Made by a program: the position numbers and the translations under genes. A stretch of DNA of 64,000 nucleotides from Alphaproteobacteria bacterium (lineage in GTDB: Bacteria > Pseudomonadota > Alphaproteobacteria > Micavibrionales > Micavibrionaceae), in assembly GCA_030750865.1 (NCBI GenBank), contig JASMHE010000007.1, positions 124,001 to 188,000 of the forward strand, given 5' to 3'. How positions within the stretch are numbered: position 1 is the first letter of the stretch; the number at the start of each line of letters is the position of its first letter. Below the pieces are notes generated by a model. That model was not told the origin of the DNA, did no database searches, and saw only the letters and a list, made by a program, of their open reading frames with translations. Shown piece by piece: positions 25,358 to 35,221 of this stretch.

Positions 25358-27769
25358 CTAGAAAAAATATCTAAGTTTTCGGTTGTAGACGCTAAAGTTC
25401 TGATTAACTGGCAGGTGCCTACACAGCTCGTTCGTATGTGGCTGGTTTTTGTATTTTTCTGCCAATTGATTAATATGCACCTGTAGATCCTGCGGTGGCT
25501 TGTATCCATTTTCTTCGATTGCGTTCAAGGCGTACATCAGCCCCATTAATTGTTTCAATCGTTCGTAAACAGGCAATAGTGTAGCAATTTCATTGAAATG
25601 TTCACTTAAGAAAGCTCCGCGCAGCCCATTTGAAAAGCGCGTATCGTTAAGGAAAAACCATTTTCTAGATATGACCCGATCATCAGAATCTAATTCCTGA
25701 TAACCAGTTGAGAAACGCATTGCAACATCGTCAACTTTAACGGACACACTATGTTCCTCTTTTTCTATAGATAAAGATACTTCCCTCGGATTAACATTGA
25801 CGACTTGCATCATTTGAATGCCGTATGGGTCAGGGGCATATAATCTATCCAAGTTCTTCATTATAGGTCGACTGATCTCCGAAATTGCAGGGTTATTTGA
25901 ATGTTTAAAATCACGATGATCCCACAAAAGCATCCCTGCGAGATAGTCTGTAATGTATAATGTTCGGCCAAAGTCTGTCGCCACCATCCACGGTTGACCA
26001 TAGATCTTCTCATTTCCACGACCATGCACATCTGTAAAATCAGAATCTTCTATACTAATGCTTGGCCACTGGAATTTGTCTTGTGAGAATGCCAACACAA
26101 AGGCAACCTCAATATCTTCGCGTGTGATTAGTGCAGCTTCACTATCACTGGTTTCTGCATCAATGTGTAAGCCATTCTCATCGGCTCTTATCCCATTTAT
26201 TTTTGTGATGCCCGGCGGAATATCGTCGCGGTATAGATCAAAAGCACTTTCTTGTTTTACAAAGTGACGTTTGTCGACAATATCTTTTCTATCCGATAAA
26301 CAAAAAGGCGTAGCGTTCTTATGTGTCAAAGTGCCTGGTTCTTTGTGAGCCGCTTGATTGAATCGTAATTTATAATTGGCATTCTCAAATTCGCCTAAAA
26401 TGGGCAAACCCGTTGGTTCGAGAACGTTGTAAAAGGGCCCCACAGCATAGCTTTGACGAGTGATATCATCGGCATGATAACCTCCATTTTTACATTTCAA
26501 CTGAAAATCTAGTTCTTCCCAAGCACCAGAATCTGTCCAATTTTCTGTTCTTGAGAGAGATAATATCAGAGAAATGGCATCGCTTGTTAAACTGGAAATT
26601 GGCCCTGCATGGTTCTTAATACTATTCTGCAGGTCTTCAAATTCCAATTCTCCTGATATATAGCGGTTTATGTGACTAGCAACAGCAACGTATTTGCGTC
26701 GTATAATTGCATCGTCAGAAACTATACCATTGTAAAACGTAATAATTTCTCCTGCCAATTCGCTAGCAGGGTTTTCGTCATCTTCGTGTAACGCTAGTAA
26801 TCTGGGTAATATATCAGCAAATTTATGTGCGGGGTTCTCTAATTTCAATTCATTTGAATCTAAGCCAAATAAGTAGCGTATAGCTAAATTTAAAATAGGC
26901 GCATAGATTACATTGCCAGATATTTTTTTTAAATCATCTCCTGCCAGTAAATCTAAATAAAGCTGTACTGCTTCAGTATGAGATTGTTTTACCCCATTAC
27001 CTCCGCTCAGCAATAAGGAATAAAGCACCTTTAAGATGGGACTGAATTGATGTTCCCCTTTTTTATATTCCGCATATGCTTTTGTCAGATACGCCATAAT
27101 CTCTGGATCTGTATGCACATCAGAAAATGTTTCATCCATTGATTTTTGTCTTCGTAACCCGTTGACTATGTTGTCGTAGGCTGGACCTATTTGATATCGC
27201 TCTGCGGCAATACGTGCCCAAAATACATATTCATCATCATCTGGTTCAAAGTCCGAATTACCCAGCTCAAACAATTCATGTGCAATAATGCCGGATAACG
27301 CGTCATAACCTTGCAATGCTGCAATATACATTAGTTTAAGTGCAAAATTTCTATCGCGATTCTCAAGAACGCCAAATTCAAAGTAGCAACTGGCTAAAGA
27401 TGATAACATTTCATTACTAGCTGTTTTAACCCCTGTTTTGGGATCAACTTCTAGTTCATGGAGCGCAAATGCTTCCTGTGCTTTACCATCTAAGACAAGT
27501 CGCCTCAAGCAATGCTCATGTTTAAATGTATCATCAGGATGATCATAAAGCTTAATCGCATCAAGTTTATCTTGCGCGGCAATGCATGTAATGTCTTGCC
27601 TAAGTTCGACATGCGCCATCACAAATTTTTTGAATAATAGGAAATCTTGATAAACCGCGTCGCGATCTTTATCTGCGGCCATTCTGAAGTTTATATTGCA
27701 TTCCATCTTCCCCGTAGCCGCATATCCCATAATATGTTCTTTTGATAGTGCATGATTAGCCATACGCAT
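25358..27769 (-). CDS. Large island protein with Sel1/TPR-like helices and a carrier-like C-terminus
   Basis: 803 residues, first gene of the leftward unit. No signal peptide. Residues about 95-330 are helix pairs like Sel1/TPR repeats (FALKLMYIAALQGYDALSGI; AVQLYLDLLAGDDLKKISGN). Residues about 440-720 are beta-rich (YAVGPFYNVLEPTGLPILGE). Near the C-terminus SRKWFFLNDTRFSN and FNEIATLLPVYERLKQLM recall a conserved region that I remember from large proteins upstream of polymorphic toxin domains. GGGGAAGG precedes two possible starts (27769 and 27763). It ends ten bases before the candidate toxin gene. The carrier role is a hypothesis. Confidence 0.55.
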   Translation of the reverse strand: MRMANHALSKEHIMGYAATGKMECNINFRMAADKDRDAVYQDFLLFKKFVMAHVELRQDITCIAAQDKLDAIKLYDHPDDTFKHEHCLRRLVLDGKAQEAFALHELEVDPKTGVKTASNEMLSSLASCYFEFGVLENRDRNFALKLMYIAALQGYDALSGIIAHELFELGNSDFEPDDDEYVFWARIAAERYQIGPAYDNIVNGLRRQKSMDETFSDVHTDPEIMAYLTKAYAEYKKGEHQFSPILKVLYSLLLSGGNGVKQSHTEAVQLYLDLLAGDDLKKISGNVIYAPILNLAIRYLFGLDSNELKLENPAHKFADILPRLLALHEDDENPASELAGEIITFYNGIVSDDAIIRRKYVAVASHINRYISGELEFEDLQNSIKNHAGPISSLTSDAISLILSLSRTENWTDSGAWEELDFQLKCKNGGYHADDITRQSYAVGPFYNVLEPTGLPILGEFENANYKLRFNQAAHKEPGTLTHKNATPFCLSDRKDIVDKRHFVKQESAFDLYRDDIPPGITKINGIRADENGLHIDAETSDSEAALITREDIEVAFVLAFSQDKFQWPSISIEDSDFTDVHGRGNEKIYGQPWMVATDFGRTLYITDYLAGMLLWDHRDFKHSNNPAISEISRPIMKNLDRLYAPDPYGIQMMQVVNVNPREVSLSIEKEEHSVSVKVDDVAMRFSTGYQELDSDDRVISRKWFFLNDTRFSNGLRGAFLSEHFNEIATLLPVYERLKQLMGLMYALNAIEENGYKPPQDLQVHINQLAEKYKNQPHTNELCRHLPVNQNFSVYNRKLRYFF

Positions 27770-28153
27770 AAACCTTCCCCGTTCCCTAGAATTTCTAGAG
27801 AATGAATATTTATATCTAAAATTTGCGGAAGATGCCTGTATTTTTTCTTATTACATTTGGCAAATATCCCGCACACACAAGTTAATGAGGCAACCAATTA
27901 CCATAATAAATTGCATTGTGTCAAGAAATCACAATTGATACATTTTTTAGACAGGCCATAGTAAGGCTAACAAATCCAGTGAAGTCATATCCTATACCAG
28001 AAAACGCTGCTGTATTAGAAGACTACCAACACCAAAACCTATACTGGAAAAGGCTTAGGACTACCCCAAACCACTCCATCATGAACTATACTAAGAAGGA
28101 CGTAAGGAAATCTGTAAATCATAATACAAGAAATATCGTAAAGAACGTGAACC
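27770..28153. other. 384-base gene-free right end of the island
   Basis: A+T-rich, with no gene of convincing quality. It contains the promoter region of the island genes and a small inverted repeat at 27786-27798. I found no tRNA 3' part, no direct repeat of the left junction and no terminator. Confidence 0.55.
27786..27798. promoter_or_regulatory. Inverted repeat ahead of the island unit
   Basis: CTAGAA-T-TTCTAG, a 6-1-6 palindrome, 17 bases upstream of the start codon of the 803-residue protein. The position suits an operator for a dimeric repressor. There is no linked regulator gene. Confidence 0.35.
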
Positions 28154-29080
28154 TTACAGCTTGCTGTCCAGCTCCGGCAAGACATCGAACAAATCTGCGA
28201 CCAGACCGTAATCAGCCACCTGAAAGATCGGCGCATCTTCGTCTTTGTTAATCGCAACGATGACCTTTGAATCTTTCATACCTGCAAGATGCTGGATCGC
28301 GCCTGAAATACCGACCGCGATATACAAGTTCGGCGCAACAACCTTACCCGTTTGCCCGACCTGATAATCATTCGGCACATAACCCGCATCAACAGCCGCG
28401 CGCGACGCACCAATGGCAGCGCCCAGCTTATCAGCCACTTTTTCCAGCATGTCAAACGCTTCACCGCTGCCCATGCCGCGCCCGCCGGAGATCACAATCT
28501 CTGCCGCGCCCAGCTCCGGACGGTCACTTTCGGTCAACTCTTCTTTCACAAAAGAAGACAAGCCCGCATCGCCTGTACCGTCAATCGTTTCAATGGCGGC
28601 TGATCCGCCATCGGCGGCTTTATCAAAGGCTGTCGGACGCACCGTAATCATTTTCGGGCTGTCTGATGATTTGACTGTGGCCAGCGCATTGCCCGCATAA
28701 ACAGGGCGCACGAATGTATCGTCCGCTTCGACCGCCGTAATGTCTGAAATCTGCTGTACATCCAGCAGGGCCGCCGCACGCGGCAAGACATTTTTACCAA
28801 AGAAAGACGCAGGCGCCAGAATATGGCTGTAATCCGCGCCGATTTTTACAATCAGCGGCGCGATATTTTCGGCCAGCGCATGATCATACGCCGCATCATC
28901 TGCGTGCAAGACCGTTGTCACGCCATCGATTTTCGCCGCGGCTTCGGCCACTGCACCGGCGCCCGATCCGGCCACCAGAACGTGGATATCACCGCCAATT
29001 TCTTTGGCCGCCGTGATGGTGTTCAATGTCACGGGGTTCAGTACGGCATTATCATGTTCGGCAATCACTAAAATAGACAT
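28154..29080 (-). CDS. etfA: Electron transfer flavoprotein alpha subunit
   Basis: Carries FAD and, with EtfB, passes electrons from acyl-CoA and other dehydrogenases to ETF-ubiquinone oxidoreductase. Residues 1-180 form the N-terminal domain beginning [19 protein letters not shown]. The FAD signature near the C-terminus is complete: [20 protein letters not shown], then [20 protein letters not shown], then [21 protein letters not shown] start at 29080, which gives the usual MSILV beginning and has AGGAG upstream; a longer start at 29098 is possible. It lies 27 bases after etfB. Confidence 0.96.
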   Translation of the reverse strand: MSILVIAEHDNAVLNPVTLNTITAAKEIGGDIHVLVAGSGAGAVAEAAAKIDGVTTVLHADDAAYDHALAENIAPLIVKIGADYSHILAPASFFGKNVLPRAAALLDVQQISDITAVEADDTFVRPVYAGNALATVKSSDSPKMITVRPTAFDKAADGGSAAIETIDGTGDAGLSSFVKEELTESDRPELGAAEIVISGGRGMGSGEAFDMLEKVADKLGAAIGASRAAVDAGYVPNDYQVGQTGKVVAPNLYIAVGISGAIQHLAGMKDSKVIVAINKDEDAPIFQVADYGLVADLFDVLPELDSKL

Positions 29081-29107
29081 GGTTATTTTCTCCTTCACCC
29101 GAATGCT

Positions 29108-29857
29108 TTAAATCACTTTTGCTTCGTTTTTCAGTTTATCAATCAACGCATCAACCGAGTCGACCTTCACACCGGCTTCACGGGCTGGTGGCTCTGACAC
29201 TTTCAGCGTTTCAAAACGCGGACTGACATCAACGCCCAATGTCTCGGGTGTTGTCGTATCAATCGGCTTTTTCTTGGCTTTCATCATATTCGGCAATGAC
29301 GGGTAGCGCGGCTCGTTCAAGCGCAAATCCGTCGTCAGCACCGCTGGTCTGTTCAGGCGCAATGTCTGCAACCCGCCGTCAATTTCACGCGTGATGACGA
29401 TCGAGTCATCTTCGATATCAAGGCTTGAAATAAATGTCCCCTGCGGCCATCCAAGCAACGCGGATAACATCTGTCCTGTCTGGTTGTTATCGCCATCAAT
29501 GGCTTGTTTGCCCAGAATAATCAGATCAGGATTTTCACTTTCCGCAACGCCTTTGAGCAATTTTGCAATCGCCAGCGGCTGTAAGTCCGCATCGGTCTGA
29601 ATATGTATAGCCTTATCAGCGCCAATCGCAAGCGCCGTGCGCAATGTCTCCTGACACGCATCCGGTCCGGCACTCACCGCGACCACTTCGTCGGCCTTAC
29701 CTGCTTCTTTCAAGCGGATCGCTTCTTCAACCGCGATCTCACAAAACGGATTCATCGACATTTTGACATTTTGTGTTTCAACACCAGTTTCATCAAGTTT
29801 GACCCGGATTTTGACATACGCATCAATAACACGTTTGACCGGAACAAGAATTTTCAT
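29108..29857 (-). CDS. etfB: Electron transfer flavoprotein beta subunit
   Basis: Partner of EtfA; binds AMP and shapes the electron path. 249 residues, normal length. [20 protein letters not shown] at the N-terminus and [19 protein letters not shown] are standard. The ETF-beta signature is clear in [20 protein letters not shown] followed by [10 protein letters not shown], which forms the recognition loop for partner dehydrogenases. AAAGGAG stands seven bases before the start. It is first in an etfBA operon, and its promoter region lies within 29858-30090, where I see no other gene. Confidence 0.97.
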   Translation of the reverse strand: MKILVPVKRVIDAYVKIRVKLDETGVETQNVKMSMNPFCEIAVEEAIRLKEAGKADEVVAVSAGPDACQETLRTALAIGADKAIHIQTDADLQPLAIAKLLKGVAESENPDLIILGKQAIDGDNNQTGQMLSALLGWPQGTFISSLDIEDDSIVITREIDGGLQTLRLNRPAVLTTDLRLNEPRYPSLPNMMKAKKKPIDTTTPETLGVDVSPRFETLKVSEPPAREAGVKVDSVDALIDKLKNEAKVI

Positions 29858-30094
29858 GATCGACTCCTTTGATATCGGATGCGGGCAGAAAGCCCTGTAA
29901 ATATGCAGCGTAAAAGACGATATGTGATCCGTCTCTTATGTCTCAATAAGATAGGACAGAATGCGCTCTGTCAATTCCTATACGTCCATAATGCAGCAAA
30001 TTTTTGTATCGCGCCAGTCGCAGATTAAAATCGAAAAGCGGCAGGCACGCATTGACGCGCCCTGCTGTTCTTTCGCCGCCCATCAGCACCGCGT

Positions 30095-31342
30095 TCAATC
30101 GATACTGTGTTTGGTTGCCGCCGTCACCATATTGGCCGTCATGGATGTCAGGCGTGCCGGTGTTGATACGAAATCGGACTGCTCGTCCAGCGGCACAGCC
30201 GGACGGATAGATACACGGCCCATCGTGAAGACAGTGTAAATCATGAACAGCACACTGATCGTATAGAAAAACGCAAGCGGACCGGCAATCGTCATGGCAA
30301 TCGATGTCACAATCGGGCCAGTCAATGATCCGGCACCTGACACAATAATCACCCGCGAACTGGCTCCGACAAGCTGGTCTTTTTCCAGACGGTCATTCGT
30401 ATAGGCCGAACAGACCGGATATAAGCTGGCCGTAAAACAGCCCAGAAAGCCGAACAAAATATAAAGCCACAGGAAGTTATGCGCGAAAACCGCACTCAGG
30501 ATCGCAACAAAGATGGTTGCAATACAAATCATGATGATTGTCGTCCGGCGGCCAACCTTATCCGATAAAAGTCCGACCGGAATTTGCCCCAAAATACCGC
30601 CCAGAATATAAACCGCAATAAAGAACGATGTTTGCGAAACACTCATCCCCGATGAAATCGCGTACACAGGGCCGATTGTCATAATCGACGCCCCCGCAAA
30701 ACCGGCAACAAACACACCGATCATGGCGGTCGGTGAAATATCAAACAGCTCTTTGAAGGAAATCGGCTTCGGCGTTTTGATCTTCGGGCCGGGCCGTTTG
30801 CTCAGCGAAATCGGTAACAAAGCCAGCGACACCAGCACAGACGTCAGCACGAACAATGACATGCCTTCGGGCGAGGCCACATTCATCAAGAACTGGCCGA
30901 AAAACATCGATCCGAACCCGCAAATCGTATAACAGGCCATCAATTTGCCGCGAATTTTATTGTGCGAAATATCGTTGACCCAGCTTTCGACAACAATAAA
31001 CATCCCCGCATAGGCAAGACCCGCCACCAGCCGGACGATTGTCCACGTAATCGGCTCGACAAACAAACCGTTAAACAGCACCGTGGTGGACGCCAGCGAG
31101 GCCAGCGCGGTGAACACCCGAATATGTCCGACATCGCGCACCAGCTTCGGCACAAAACCCGACCCGATGAAATAGCCCGCAAAATAGGCCGACATAATCA
31201 CACCCGTCGAGATAAAGCTAAAATCCTCAATGGTTGCGCGCACACCCAGCAATGTCCCTTGCAGACCATTGCCGATCATAATCATGGACAACCCGAAAAA
31301 AAGCGGCCAGTTTTCACGGACCAGTTTAAAAACGTCTTTCAT
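30095..31342 (-). CDS. Major facilitator superfamily transporter
   Basis: About 415 residues with twelve membrane segments. The loop after TM2 (FVPKLVRDVGHIRVFTALA) has the shape of the MFS signature, and the second-half counterpart GLLSDKVGRRTTIIMICIAT is typical. The family is close to the YcaD/sugar-transporter-like MFS proteins, but the substrate is not readable. I choose ATG 31342; the frame opens at TTG 31366 with a basic leader (VRRRAKR). It is isolated, between etfBA and hsp20. Confidence 0.88.
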   Translation of the reverse strand: MKDVFKLVRENWPLFFGLSMIMIGNGLQGTLLGVRATIEDFSFISTGVIMSAYFAGYFIGSGFVPKLVRDVGHIRVFTALASLASTTVLFNGLFVEPITWTIVRLVAGLAYAGMFIVVESWVNDISHNKIRGKLMACYTICGFGSMFFGQFLMNVASPEGMSLFVLTSVLVSLALLPISLSKRPGPKIKTPKPISFKELFDISPTAMIGVFVAGFAGASIMTIGPVYAISSGMSVSQTSFFIAVYILGGILGQIPVGLLSDKVGRRTTIIMICIATIFVAILSAVFAHNFLWLYILFGFLGCFTASLYPVCSAYTNDRLEKDQLVGASSRVIIVSGAGSLTGPIVTSIAMTIAGPLAFFYTISVLFMIYTVFTMGRVSIRPAVPLDEQSDFVSTPARLTSMTANMVTAATKHSID

Positions 31343-31480
31343 GCGTTTTGCGCGCCTTCTTACCAATAAATTTCATCACACCCGTTTGACCGGATTTTCG
31401 CGGTCAAATAACAAAACGCAAAATAGTCGCATCACGGGGGAATGACAAGAGATAGTTGCCGCAAATCAGCATAAAAAAAC

Positions 31481-31532
31481 AAACAAAAAAAGATCGGCCT
31501 TGTATTGGGTGTGTGGGGGGAATACAAGGCCG
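31481..31532 (-). terminator. Intrinsic terminator for hsp20
   Basis: Perfect 12-bp inverted repeat (CGGCCTTGTATT at 31495-31506 and its complement at 31521-31532) with a 14-base loop. On the minus strand it is followed by a long T-rich run. It lies 110 bases after the hsp20 stop codon. Confidence 0.85.
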
Positions 31533-31640
31533 AGAACCCGAGGGGGAACGGGCTAGTCTAGTGATGACGGAAGGCACAGACAAACTGTTCAAAGTTTTGG
31601 GGGACGCCGGTGCCTTCCTTTTCGCTTTCTATGACAGGCT

Positions 31641-32129
31641 TTATGCTGTCTTTACAGCGATACGCTTGCTTTTCGGTTCTTCGATCGGCATCTTTTCGAT
31701 GTCGATTTGCAGAACACCATTTCTCATGGTTGCAGCGATTTTCTTCTCGTTCACGTCAGACGGTAAAACCAGACTGCGCTTGAATGCGCCATACCGTCTT
31801 TCGGTCCGATGAAGATTCTTGTCTTCGCTGACCTCTTCCTGCATGCGTTCACCGGCAATGGTCAACACACCTTCGGAAAGAGTCACTTCCACGTCTTTAT
31901 CCTCAATGCCCGGAAGGTCGGCTGTCACGTGATAGGCTTTGTCCGTTTCACTGATATCCAGATCAACGCGCAAGCTTCCCGTGGCCGCACTTTGCGGCTC
32001 GAATCCTGTCAGGGCATTATGGAAGAAACTATCAAATAAACGTTCAAACGGATCATGTGAGCCCGTGGTTCTTAATCCATTTGATGTCCGACCTTGTCTA
32101 AAAGGTACAATTGTCTTTAAAGCAGTCAT
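31641..32129 (-). CDS. Small heat shock protein Hsp20
   Basis: ATP-independent holdase chaperone of the alpha-crystallin family. N-terminal region about residues 1-50 (DPFERLFDSFFHNAL), alpha-crystallin domain about 50-150 with YHVTADLPGIEDKDVEVTLS, EGVLTIAGER and NGVLQIDIEK, then a short tail RIAVKTA. Length of 162 residues is normal. AAGGAG lies 7 bases upstream. Heat control, either by a sigma-32-like promoter or an RNA thermometer, is likely for the family, but I could not identify either in the leader at 32130-32300. Confidence 0.95.
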   Translation of the reverse strand: MTALKTIVPFRQGRTSNGLRTTGSHDPFERLFDSFFHNALTGFEPQSAATGSLRVDLDISETDKAYHVTADLPGIEDKDVEVTLSEGVLTIAGERMQEEVSEDKNLHRTERRYGAFKRSLVLPSDVNEKKIAATMRNGVLQIDIEKMPIEEPKSKRIAVKTA

Positions 32130-32346
32130 TTTAACTGTCTCCTTTTTCTATCTTACGTTAAGCATAGAGCGGTTTACCAAGTCCCCGAATGGGCAACTTA
32201 TACCGCACAACAGAACATCATCGTCCTGTCACTTATATATTCGTGGCAGATGGAAAACGGATCACTCAAAAATGAATTTTTTTCTGTTCCCGCGAAGAAC
32301 GGCAAGAAACTGCGTATAACCTTGCATCACAGCGCCTATGGCGCGC

Positions 32347-32847
32347 CTAATTGCGTAACCATTTCAAAATAAAATGATCGACGGCATATTTTCCCGGTCC
32401 GGCGGTCAGCACAACCACCAACATGGTCGCCCAGACCAGATAATGATCGCGGATCAAAATATCGGGATCATGATTATACGTAAACGCGACACCCAATGTA
32501 ATGGCCAGCAAGGCACAGGCCGCAAACCGTCCCATAAAACCGGCCATTAACATGGCGGATAACACCAGTTCGGCCACCATTGTCAACGGGGCGGCAACGT
32601 GGGCCGATAAAAACGGCACAGGATGTTCCAATTCAAACAAGAAAAGCTGTGTTTCCCAGCTATTATCCCATAAATCCAGAAAACGGCCGATTCCGGCTTT
32701 CATAAAAGCCCAGCCCACATAACACCGGAAGGCAAGTAACAAAACAGGCGCCATGAAATATTCCGCAAAGGCGCGCAACGGCTCGATCATACGATCGGCG
32801 CATTGTATGTAATGTTTATATTTGCATGATCCCTGTTCTGTCATCAT
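32347..32847 (-). CDS. bufD: DoxX family membrane protein of the bufferin operon
   Basis: 166 residues with four membrane helices, including VLLLAFRCYVGWAFMKAGIG and VAAPLTMVAELVLSAMLMAG. The DoxX fold is recognisable from RxxxGxxFxxxGxxR/K in the first helix and the NHDPDILIRDHYLVW loop. In Caulobacter and other proteobacteria a DoxX gene is the fourth gene of bufferin (gig) operons; here it overlaps the bufC stop by four bases. Its precise role in bufferin use is unknown, and the gene name follows operon position. Confidence 0.85.
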   Translation of the reverse strand: MMTEQGSCKYKHYIQCADRMIEPLRAFAEYFMAPVLLLAFRCYVGWAFMKAGIGRFLDLWDNSWETQLFLFELEHPVPFLSAHVAAPLTMVAELVLSAMLMAGFMGRFAACALLAITLGVAFTYNHDPDILIRDHYLVWATMLVVVLTAGPGKYAVDHFILKWLRN

Positions 32848-33683
32848 GCCGTTATCATATCGCGGATCAGACCATTTGCGAATAGGAATTCGAGGAGTGT
32901 CCCCAAACGCTGTGGATCAGGCTCTGCGGCATCATCTTCTTTCAGCATAGCGGCCATTTCGGCCAGGCTTTCCCCGTCCCGCACGGCTGATATCGCCGCA
33001 TAAGCATCATCTTCCAGCTTATGGATCTTCACGGTCATATCCGGCCCGTCCGTCCGGTAAATCAGACAGTTCTGACCGCCGCGCGCGGCCAGATCAATAT
33101 GTCCGGCGGCGTCCTGTTCACCATCGCCCCGTTCACCTTCGTACAGGCACATGCTACGAATATCCAAAACCGGATAATCCGAGGATATCAAACGCACTGC
33201 CGCCCGGAACCGCAGCCGGACACGGTCCAGATCATCATCATCCACGGTCTGCAAAGCGGCAATGGACAACGCCGTATCATCGGCCGCGTGATACGCCGCG
33301 TGCAACGCCCATTCCAGCCGCGCCATATCCGGCAAGTACGGCACGGCGCGTGCCAATTCAAAATCAGCAATAAAATCGGCATACTTTGCGCCATAATCAT
33401 TCATATTACCTTTGTCCGGTACATGCGCCCGCGCATAATCCTGCGCCATCATCAGCGCAAAATGATCCCCTGTCAGCGCCGTAATCAGTTCATAGGTTTC
33501 CATCAGGCTTTTCGTCATGTGGCTGATGTAATTATTGCGATAAACGCTCATGCGGTCAGCTTTGCTGACAGGCGCGCCATCATGCCCGAACATCGCCTCA
33601 GATGCCTCAGCCGCCGACACGTTGTCCTCGGTCACCAGCGCGGCAAAGCGATCCTGTATATCAGCCAAGCGCGACATATTCAT
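32844..33683 (-). CDS. bufC: DUF2063 protein, bufferin biosynthesis partner
   Basis: About 279 residues. The N-terminal DUF2063 domain starts MSRLADIQDRFAALV and includes SVYRNNYISHMTKSLMETYE and DKGNMNDYGAKYADFI, the hallmark HvfC/BufC pattern; it acts with BufB to bring the precursor peptide to the enzyme. The C-terminal part is a winged-helix-like region (LAEMAAMLKEDDAAEPDPQR). I start at 33683, where GGAG lies upstream, so the gene overlaps bufB by 23 bases; longer open reading frame is present but overlaps it more deeply. Coupled translation is likely. Confidence 0.9.
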   Translation of the reverse strand: MNMSRLADIQDRFAALVTEDNVSAAEASEAMFGHDGAPVSKADRMSVYRNNYISHMTKSLMETYELITALTGDHFALMMAQDYARAHVPDKGNMNDYGAKYADFIADFELARAVPYLPDMARLEWALHAAYHAADDTALSIAALQTVDDDDLDRVRLRFRAAVRLISSDYPVLDIRSMCLYEGERGDGEQDAAGHIDLAARGGQNCLIYRTDGPDMTVKIHKLEDDAYAAISAVRDGESLAEMAAMLKEDDAAEPDPQRLGTLLEFLFANGLIRDMITA

Positions 33684-34578
33684 CCCCGCTTTTCTCCGCA
33701 TTACAATCGCACGCATCCAGTATAGCCTGCGCCTTATCGGCTTCGCCGACCAATTCAGCCAGCGGCGGTAAATCACTGTCCCATTCAATTAATGTCCGCA
33801 CCTTGCCGAAACGTGAAACGGCGTGCTTATACAGCGCCCAGACATCATCACAAACATATGCATCATGGGTATCGACCAATAATTTTCCATCTTCAAAATC
33901 GCGCACGCTATGGCCGGCCAGATGCATTTCCTGCACGGCGCCGCGCTTGATTTCATCCAGATAATCATACGCATCAAACCCATGATTATTGGCCTGCACA
34001 TAAATATTATTAATATCCAGCAACAATCCGCAGCCCGTTTTGTCCGCCAGCGCATTCATAAATGCCGCTTCGGACATATCATTCTCGGCAAAGGCGATAT
34101 AGCTGGACGGATTTTCAACCAGAATCTGCCGCCCGAAATATGTCTGCGTGCGGTCAATATTCCGCTGCAAACGCAACACTGTTTCCTGCGTATAAGGCAG
34201 CGGCAGCAAATCATTTAAATGGGCATTGCCGCTGGCACTCCACGACACATGATCCGACACCTGAAAAGGGTCGTACAAATCAATCAATTCCTTGATTTGC
34301 GCCAAATGCGATTCATCCACGTCCTGATCCGAGCCAAGTGATAGCCCGACCGCATGGAAGCTGAGCGGATAAAGCGTACGCGCCTCATGTAAACGTTGAC
34401 GCGGTACGCCGCCGCCAAAATAATTCTCCGGATGAACCTCGATCCATCCGATATCGGGCTTTTCATCCTGCAACGCCCGATAATGATCGCTGCGCAACCC
34501 GATCCCCGTTTCTTTCAACGGGGCGAAGACATCATATGTCCGGCCGGATTGCACAGCTATTTTATCCATTGCATTCAT
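33661..34578 (-). CDS. bufB: DUF692 (MNIO) oxidative enzyme of bufferin biosynthesis
   Basis: Multinuclear nonheme iron oxygenase, the enzyme that converts Cys residues of BufA into copper-binding thiooxazole-type groups. 305 residues, TIM-barrel layout. Metal-binding residues appear in IGWIEVHPENYFGGG, FHAVGLSLGSDQDVD, QVSDHVSWS, LVENPSSYIAF, LLDINNIYVQANNHGFDAYD and QEMHLAGHS, all of the DUF692 pattern. It sits 33 bases after bufA and overlaps bufC. In known members BufC is needed for activity, and the pair is encoded here in the normal order. Confidence 0.93.
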   Translation of the reverse strand: MNAMDKIAVQSGRTYDVFAPLKETGIGLRSDHYRALQDEKPDIGWIEVHPENYFGGGVPRQRLHEARTLYPLSFHAVGLSLGSDQDVDESHLAQIKELIDLYDPFQVSDHVSWSASGNAHLNDLLPLPYTQETVLRLQRNIDRTQTYFGRQILVENPSSYIAFAENDMSEAAFMNALADKTGCGLLLDINNIYVQANNHGFDAYDYLDEIKRGAVQEMHLAGHSVRDFEDGKLLVDTHDAYVCDDVWALYKHAVSRFGKVRTLIEWDSDLPPLAELVGEADKAQAILDACDCNAEKSGDEYVALG

Positions 34579-34611
34579 CCATTGAAAACACGTGTGAAGA
34601 CACGTGCAATC

Positions 34612-34947
34612 CTATTCGTCCGCAGCGTCCGGTGTATCATGCGAATCCGCAGGCGTGCCGGGCGCTTTCGCTGTTTTCGGTATCAGTGAACCGCCGACGA
34701 TTTTCTCGCACAGCCCTTTCGGCACGGCCATCCATTCGTCACCGGCACCGTCAACCGTGGCATGGGCCATACAATTATGGTCACCGCTGGCATCGGCACA
34801 ATCATTCTGACCTGCTTTGGCAATGCCGTAACATTTTTCCTTGTCCCCTGCCGGGCTCATGGCCTGTGCATCCTGACCGAGCAAGCCGTTCGCCGCAAAC
34901 GCAACAGCCCCTGCAACCACTGTCTTTGTTACCATTTTCTTTGTCAT
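34612..34947 (-). CDS. bufA: Bufferin precursor peptide (DUF2282)
   Basis: A 111-residue precursor of a ribosomally made, modified copper-binding peptide. The signal sequence covers about residues 1-29 ([19 protein letters not shown]). The mature core has four Cys (39, 50, 59, 80) in [20 protein letters not shown] and [14 protein letters not shown], which match the DUF2282 family consensus. After the core an acidic Pro/Asp tail of about 20 residues ends the chain. In the studied Caulobacter system the two central Cys are modified. First gene of the operon, so its promoter should lie in the 260-base gap upstream. Related to copper tolerance in the described examples. Confidence 0.92.
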   Translation of the reverse strand: MTKKMVTKTVVAGAVAFAANGLLGQDAQAMSPAGDKEKCYGIAKAGQNDCADASGDHNCMAHATVDGAGDEWMAVPKGLCEKIVGGSLIPKTAKAPGTPADSHDTPDAADE

Positions 34948-35221
34948 TTTATGTCCTTTCCGGTGTTTATCCCGATTTTTGCTAATGTTGTATTCCGTTC
35001 TTTCATGCCGTCAAAACGGATATGACCGCATTCGACTCCGTATCAGCAAAGGTTACAAGAAATGGCGACCATAAAGAATAGCCATTTTAATGCATTTATA
35101 ACACATTGAAATTGCTTGGTATTTTATAAAATTAGAAAAAATAGAAAAAATTTTATGTAATCTTAGACCGGTCTTAAGATTTTTTTGGCATTATTAAATC
35201 GGATTAAGTGTGGAGGTTCAT

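Larger units (their letters stand above)
23132..28150. mobile_element. A+T-rich genomic island next to a broken tRNA
   Basis: From just after the tRNA 5' half to just before the etfA gene, the DNA is visibly richer in A+T and uses different codons from both flanks. It holds four leftward genes and a 380-base gene-free right end. No integrase, transposase or flanking repeats were seen, and no tRNA 3' half is visible at the right end, so it may be an old island that lost its mobility genes. Confidence 0.55.

Noticed and set aside
32130-32346. RNA thermometer (ROSE or fourU) before hsp20
   Set aside because: The leader has an AAGGAG that could be paired, but I could not trace a convincing stem over it.
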